Assembly (NCBI GenBank): GCA_018268995.1
Contig: JAFDVL010000008.1
Coordinates: forward strand, 1-57,753
Source of the DNA: Acidobacteriota bacterium
GTDB lineage: Bacteria > Acidobacteriota > Blastocatellia > RBC074
DNA: 57,753 nucleotides
Reading direction: 5' to 3'
Part shown: piece by piece, positions 53,721 through 57,753 of the stretch
Position numbering within the stretch: position 1 is the stretch's first letter
Layout: each line of letters starts with the position of its first letter
Made by a program: the position numbers and the translations under genes
Notes under the pieces: model-generated
What the model saw: only the letters and a program-made list of their open reading frames with translations
Told to the model about the DNA's origin: nothing
Database searches by the model: none

Positions 53721-54740
53721 TCAATTTGTGGCTGGGCTGAGCGAACGCCGAAAATCCGGCACCATCTCCTCACTCGCCAATTTTCTGCGTTGATATTCAA
53801 TCACCGAGTTAAGAATTTCATCCAGGCTGCATTTCGGTGTGTAGTTGATTAGATTGCTGATTTTTGTAATGTCCGGGACGCGCCGCATCATATCTTCAAA
53901 GCCTTCTTCATAGGCTTCTTCATAAGGCACAAAGACAATAGGGGATTCTGAGTTGGTCAGAGCTTTAATGCGCTCTGCCAATTGCAGGATTGTGACTTCC
54001 TGCGTACTGCCGATATTGTACACATCGCCAACCGCATCGTAGCATTCGGCCAGTCCCATCAACGCGCCCACAACATCAGAAACATGTGTGAAGCAGCGCG
54101 TTTGACTGCCATCGCCATAAACGGTGATCTCTTTCCCTAAGATGGCCTGTCGGACAAAATTGGGAATCACCATTCCGTAGCGCCCCGTTTGACGCGGGCC
54201 TACAGTATTGAATAACCGCGCAATCACGGTCGGCACCAACCGTTCTTTCCAATATGCAATCGCCAGAAATTCATCAATCGCTTTGGAGCAGGCATAACTC
54301 CAACGTCCCTTATTCGTTGGCCCCATCACCAGGTCATCGCTCTCACGAAACGGCACCTGATCACGCTTGCCATAGACTTCAGAAGTCGAGGCGACCAACA
54401 CCCGTTTCTTTTTCTTGGCCGCAAGGCTGAGCACAATGTCCGTCCCGCGAATGTTCGTTTCAATTGTATTCACCGGGCTTTCAACAATCAGCTTTACGCC
54501 CACAGCAGCAGCCAAGTGAAAAATGACGTCGCAAGTGTCTACGAGTTCTGCCGTGAGATGCTGATTCAGCACCGTATCCAGATAATAAGTGAAGTTATGA
54601 TTTCCCTTGAGATGCGCAATGTTTTCCATCGAACCGGTCGAAAGATCATCAATAATGTAGACCTCGTCACCGCGTTCCAAATACCGTTCTGCTAAATGTG
54701 AGCCGATAAATCCAGCCCCCCCCGTGATAAGGATTTTCAT
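53721..54740 (-). CDS. Nucleotide-sugar epimerase/dehydratase (extended SDR)
   Basis: A 339-residue extended SDR. The NAD motif is ILITGGAGFIGSHLAERYLERG (GxxGxxG, near 3-24), then IIDDLSTGSMENI, the catalytic Ser region VASTSEVYG, the Tyr-Lys pair in YACSK (near 148-152), and ARLFNTVGPRQ, VYGDGSQTRCFTHVSDV, and VYNIGSTQEVTILQLAERI. It resembles the UDP-glucuronate decarboxylase and NDP-sugar epimerase branch rather than RmlB. GGAG lies upstream of the ATG. Situated between the GT4 and the WecA-type transferase, it most likely makes the sugar donor used by this locus. The exact sugar cannot be told. Confidence 0.9.
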   Translation of the reverse strand: MKILITGGAGFIGSHLAERYLERGDEVYIIDDLSTGSMENIAHLKGNHNFTYYLDTVLNQHLTAELVDTCDVIFHLAAAVGVKLIVESPVNTIETNIRGTDIVLSLAAKKKKRVLVASTSEVYGKRDQVPFRESDDLVMGPTNKGRWSYACSKAIDEFLAIAYWKERLVPTVIARLFNTVGPRQTGRYGMVIPNFVRQAILGKEITVYGDGSQTRCFTHVSDVVGALMGLAECYDAVGDVYNIGSTQEVTILQLAERIKALTNSESPIVFVPYEEAYEEGFEDMMRRVPDITKISNLINYTPKCSLDEILNSVIEYQRRKLASEEMVPDFRRSLSPATN

Positions 54741-54782
54741 ATCAGTTTCTCCAAATGAATTGCCTATTCAAGCTGAGTTTTT

Positions 54783-56039
54783 TTATGAGATGCTGGGCCG
54801 AGCATCTTTGAGAGACTTAGTAATAGTTTTGCCGTGGCGTTGATTGAAGCGAAGTAGCTTCGCCTGCTGTTTTTCCAACAGCTTTTCGTACACGGCTGCG
54901 ATTTGTTGCACCATAGTTTCCGCCCGAAAAGCCGGGTCAACCAACTTCCGCCCCGCTTCGCCCATCCGTGCTCGAAGCTGGGAATCTGCTAACAAGCGTG
55001 CCACAGCCGCCGCGAGTCCAGCGGAATCGCCAGGAGCAACCAAATAGCCCGTTTGCTCAGGAAGCACGACTTCCGGTGCTCCATCAATATCGAAAGAAAC
55101 GCATGGCTTGCCCATTGCCAGGGCCTGTGGTAGTACCCGCGCCAGCCCTTCGCGCAATGACGTATGCACCAGGACATCCATGGCTGAAAGCATTTGCGGA
55201 ATGCGTTCGCGCGGAATTAATCCGGCAAAAACAAAGTTATCGAGGATGCCTAATTGCCGCGCACGTTCGCGCAAATGATCGTAAAGGATTCCGTCGCCAA
55301 TCAGAAAAAACCGCACATTCGGATGTTGTGCGACAATCGCAGGAGCCGCATCCATTAACTGATCGTGTCCTTTCAGCGGAAACAGTCGCGCAACCTTGCC
55401 CACGACCAACGCATTATCAGGAATCCCAAATTCGCGGCGAATCGCGAGCGGATCAACGTCGGCTTTAAGAAACCAATCCAATTCCATGCCGCTGTAGATC
55501 GTAGCGTATTGCTCCATTCGCCCAATGCCTGCGGCAAGCGCCTTTTGGCTGATGACACTGGAAACACTGATGAAATAATCAGTGATCGGCGCGCAGATTT
55601 TTTTCATCCCCCACCACAAGCGATTGATAAGCCACGGCTGATATTCGTGAAATACCAAACTGTGCAAGGTGTGAACAATGATTGGCGTGCCTGCGAGCTT
55701 TGCTGCGATCCGTCCCAAAACACCGGCCTTTGAGGAATGAGTATGAACAATGTGATAACGCCCAGCCCGAATCAGCCGAAAAAGCTTCCAGAACGCAATG
55801 ACATCACTCAATGGATTAATATTACGTCCGAGTTCCGGGACGATGATCAATCGCGTTGTGCGCCGCGCTCGTTCTAACAAATCACCTTCCGGCCCATTAT
55901 CAATGCCGCTCAGCAACGTGACCTCATATTCCGGCAATTGGTCTAAGCCTTCGACCGACAACAAGGTGTTTTCCTGCGCCCCACCAACGATCATACGGGT
56001 GATGATGTGCAGCACGCGAATCGGATTTTCAGTGATCAT
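54783..56039 (-). CDS. Family 4 glycosyltransferase
   Basis: A 418-residue GT-B glycosyltransferase. The N-domain starts with RVLHIITRMIVGGAQENTLL and has HTHSSKAGVLGRIAAKLAGTPII; the C-domain contains VGKVARLFPLKGHDQLMDA, FLIGDGILYDHLRERARQLGILD, VFAGLIPRERIPQML and the donor-binding E-x7-E (SLREGLARVLPQALAMGKPCVS). These are typical of GT4 (EPS and O-antigen assembly). The frame is open further upstream, but that part is repeat DNA, so the start is placed at ATG 56039. It precedes the epimerase gene by 42 bases. Confidence 0.9.
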   Translation of the reverse strand: MITENPIRVLHIITRMIVGGAQENTLLSVEGLDQLPEYEVTLLSGIDNGPEGDLLERARRTTRLIIVPELGRNINPLSDVIAFWKLFRLIRAGRYHIVHTHSSKAGVLGRIAAKLAGTPIIVHTLHSLVFHEYQPWLINRLWWGMKKICAPITDYFISVSSVISQKALAAGIGRMEQYATIYSGMELDWFLKADVDPLAIRREFGIPDNALVVGKVARLFPLKGHDQLMDAAPAIVAQHPNVRFFLIGDGILYDHLRERARQLGILDNFVFAGLIPRERIPQMLSAMDVLVHTSLREGLARVLPQALAMGKPCVSFDIDGAPEVVLPEQTGYLVAPGDSAGLAAAVARLLADSQLRARMGEAGRKLVDPAFRAETMVQQIAAVYEKLLEKQQAKLLRFNQRHGKTITKSLKDARPSIS

Positions 56040-56074
56040 GGCAGAAGTAAAAAAGGCAGAGGTGACGCGCAGCC

Positions 56075-56160
56075 CCTGGGAGCGCACGCGGCTCGCGTGC
56101 TGTGCTTATGAGACAAACAATTAGACAATGCCGGGCACGCGAGCCGCGTGCGCTCCCAGG
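56075..56160. repeat. Perfect 26-base inverted pair, GC-rich
   Basis: Arms at 56075-56100 and 56135-56160 are exact reverse complements over 26 bases (CCTGGGAGCGCACGCGGCTC is the first 20). Inside each arm GCACGC can pair with GCGTGC over a five-base loop, so each arm is a hairpin. It lies between the GT4 and methyltransferase genes on the same strand. Confidence 0.8.
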
Positions 56161-56162
56161 TT

Positions 56163-56813
56163 TTATACGTGGGCAATCACAATGTAATCGCGATCCATCT
56201 TAATCAATTCATACCTGGTTACGCCCGCCGTCGCCAGCATCTTTCGCACTTTGCTTTCGGTGTACAAAAATAATGGGCATTTGTTCACCAATTTAAAGCG
56301 CAGCCAGCGAATCGGAATGCGCCATTCCACGGCTTTCGGGAAACTCAGTACCATTGTTTCCTGCGTTAGTTCGCGCATCCGGCGAATGATGGGAATTGGC
56401 TCTTCGACATAATCAAAAAAGCCCATTGCAGTGCTGGCATCAAACGGGCCATCAGGCACCGCTTGCGGAAACGTGCCCACCCGAAATTCACATTGACGCT
56501 CAACACCCAGACGTGCCGCATGCTTTTTGGCCAACTCAATCATCGGTGCAGCAAAATCTACGCCGACAACTTTCGCTGCGCCCTGTTGTGCATACGCCAA
56601 ACAATAACGCCCCGAACCACAACCCACATCCAACACGGTTTTGCCTTTGAGCGGAGCTAAACGCTCCAGCGTCAAATCAAACCGTCGCCGCACAACACCG
56701 CGCCAGACATTATCAATCCACCGTGCAAAAGCGCTCTTTTGATCTTCGTAAATCGCGTCAAAGCGGTCGGCGTCTGCTGCAAAATGAACGCGAACTTGAT
56801 GCTCAACTGACAT
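56163..56813 (-). CDS. Class I SAM-dependent methyltransferase
   Basis: A 216-residue methyltransferase. The motif I is VLDVGCGSGRYCLAYAQQGA (near 60-79), preceded by a helical N-terminal part, with VGVDFAAPMIELAKKHAA as motif II region and FDASTAMGFFDYVEEP as motif III-like. Homologues in exopolysaccharide loci methylate sugars or carrier-linked glycans. AGAGG precedes the ATG. The start overlaps the end of the polysaccharide deacetylase gene by 11 bases, so the two are expressed together. The acceptor is unknown. Confidence 0.88.
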   Translation of the reverse strand: MSVEHQVRVHFAADADRFDAIYEDQKSAFARWIDNVWRGVVRRRFDLTLERLAPLKGKTVLDVGCGSGRYCLAYAQQGAAKVVGVDFAAPMIELAKKHAARLGVERQCEFRVGTFPQAVPDGPFDASTAMGFFDYVEEPIPIIRRMRELTQETMVLSFPKAVEWRIPIRWLRFKLVNKCPLFLYTESKVRKMLATAGVTRYELIKMDRDYIVIAHV

Positions 56814-57618
56814 ACAAAACCTCTTTCATCGGCGCAAAAGCAAAGTCGTTCAGCAATCGCTTCAGCCGCCTTTCCGTAGCGGATAAATTAAAGTAATGCG
56901 TCAGCGCCACCCGCTTCGGCAACGGAATACGCGGATGCTCTGGGTCTATTTCCCACGGATGCAGGTAAAAGACAAACGGCTTGCCCTGCCTGTTGATGGA
57001 TTGCAAGCCTCGCTTGGAAAACTGATAGGGATAAATCCGAAAATACGCGCCACCCGCAATGGGCAAGTTACGCCCAAACATGCGTAACGTAGAGATGGGA
57101 AATTCCATCACATCGGACTGCACCTGATACGGCCAACGCGGCGCATCCGCAATACCATAACGATAATTCAGCACGGGAAAAATGCTGGAATCATAGGTGA
57201 TTCCCAGTTCGCCCATCACATCCAATGCCCACAGCGAATCCTGCGTAATTGAGAAGAACGGCGCGCGATGCCCATGTATGGATTGCCCTGTGCTGTCTTC
57301 CAACAATTTGATGGAGCGGCCCAACTCTTCGCGAAAAAGCTGCGGCGTTTGTTCGTAAATGAAGGCGTGCGAATAACCGTGCGTGCCAATCTCATGTCCG
57401 GCCTCGGCAATTTCACGAACCAAACGCGGATGTCGTTCCGCCACATACCCCAGAACAAAAAACGTAGCGCGGACATTCGCCGCTGCAAACAGATCCAGCA
57501 ATCGCCGCCCCGCCGACACAATACGATCCTCAAACCCGTCCCATTCCGTATAAGGAATTTCCAGCCCCTGATACCAGTCTTCAAAATCTATCGTGAGGGC
57601 ATTCGTTATAGGGATCAT
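56803..57618 (-). CDS. Polysaccharide deacetylase of the exosortase-associated (DUF3473) type
   Basis: A 271-residue NodB-fold enzyme that removes acetyl groups from a polysaccharide. Catalytic motifs: TIDFEDWYQG (metal-binding Asp, near 9-18), then EIGTHGYSHA (two histidines near 79-83), RAPFFSITQDSLWAL, and YLHPWEIDPEHPR. The TIDFEDWY opening with the later FYLHPWE matches the deacetylases that accompany exosortase/PEP-CTERM-type EPS loci (DUF3473 subgroup). No exosortase is present in this window. The ATG at 57618 is preceded by an inverted repeat. It starts the run of sugar genes of which the rest lie downstream on the same strand. Confidence 0.9.
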   Translation of the reverse strand: MIPITNALTIDFEDWYQGLEIPYTEWDGFEDRIVSAGRRLLDLFAAANVRATFFVLGYVAERHPRLVREIAEAGHEIGTHGYSHAFIYEQTPQLFREELGRSIKLLEDSTGQSIHGHRAPFFSITQDSLWALDVMGELGITYDSSIFPVLNYRYGIADAPRWPYQVQSDVMEFPISTLRMFGRNLPIAGGAYFRIYPYQFSKRGLQSINRQGKPFVFYLHPWEIDPEHPRIPLPKRVALTHYFNLSATERRLKRLLNDFAFAPMKEVLYVS

Positions 57619-57623
57619 AGCTT

Positions 57624-57735
57624 CTAGCGGATTTAGGAGATGGGATTTAGGAGATAGGAGGTTATGGTGCTGTTCCCTGAGCAGTAGCGATGGGGGTTTT
57701 GATTTCCTCCCTAAATCCTAAATCCCATCTCCTAG
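57624..57735. repeat. Inverted repeat of GGATTTAGGAGATG units at window edge
   Basis: Arms 57624-57660 and about 57706-57735 contain GGATTTAGGAGATGGGATTT and its reverse complement with small offsets; each arm shows two copies of the word GGGATTTAGGAG. It lies just upstream of the deacetylase gene, so it would carry or sit beside that promoter. It closes the window; the next gene is not visible. Confidence 0.65.
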
Positions 57736-57753
57736 ATCGGTTTTCAATTCAGT

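Overview
The window looks like a chromosomal segment of an Acidobacteriota bacterium, probably class Blastocatellia or a relative. This rests on gene content, not on a marker gene: two SBBP beta-propeller surface proteins (one ending in the TIGR03437-type domain common in Solibacter-like genomes), a DUF1080 protein, a FecR/DUF6600 protein, mqnA of the futalosine menaquinone route, and heavily palindromic intergenic DNA. No rRNA, tRNA, CRISPR array, transposase or phage gene was seen.

Layout. 1-4.6 kb: a 3'-truncated SBBP protein, an 800-base gap holding a mosaic of hairpins, an orphan sensor kinase and a secreted DUF1080 protein. 4.8-9.4 kb: NDH-2, TatD, MqnA, and a STAS / ECF sigma / DoxX set. 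9.8-15.5 kb: a GAF-PAS-GAF sigma-54 activator, a methyltransferase, a small barrel protein and an AhpD-like/ArsS pair for arsenosugar synthesis. 15.5-21.3 kb: two SDRs, a four-gene translationally coupled membrane redox cassette (including a 49-residue gene), an MFS carrier and a cupin. 21.3-27.4 kb: LysR divergent from a DinB/YfiT protein, then three secreted proteins (propeller lactonase-like, HbpS-cupin, spondin) and an aquaporin. 27.6-39.2 kb, plus strand: FecR/DUF6600 protein, glycosyltransferase, D-aminoacylase, a double alpha/beta-hydrolase, an OPT transporter and a beta-helix protein with a long leader. 39.3-44 kb, minus strand: YdcF, the second SBBP protein and an unknown secreted protein.

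44.1-57.6 kb, all minus strand, is the most unusual region. The upstream half is an exopolysaccharide locus (polysaccharide deacetylase, methyltransferase, GT4 glycosyltransferase, nucleotide-sugar epimerase, WecA-type initiating transferase fused to a CapD-N-like domain). The downstream half is a seven-gene peptide-like module: two homologous proteins, each a PqqD domain followed by a Tat-like hydrophobic segment and a tail with 12 cysteines; a family-5-like nucleotidyltransferase; a MauE membrane domain fused to two thioredoxin domains; an HPr-kinase-like ATPase; a protein with a cupin-like histidine pattern; and an O-antigen polymerase-like protein. From the MauE gene to the polymerase each gene overlaps the next. 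I infer that the Cys-rich tails are exported, oxidised by the MauE-thioredoxin protein and perhaps modified or joined to the polysaccharide pathway.

A second theme is the intergenic DNA. At least a dozen gaps hold inverted repeats, often two copies of a 20-35 base element facing each other. In two families the copies are themselves small hairpins, and they differ by paired changes that keep the stem. They resemble BIME/REP arrangements, but no REP-associated transposase is visible here.
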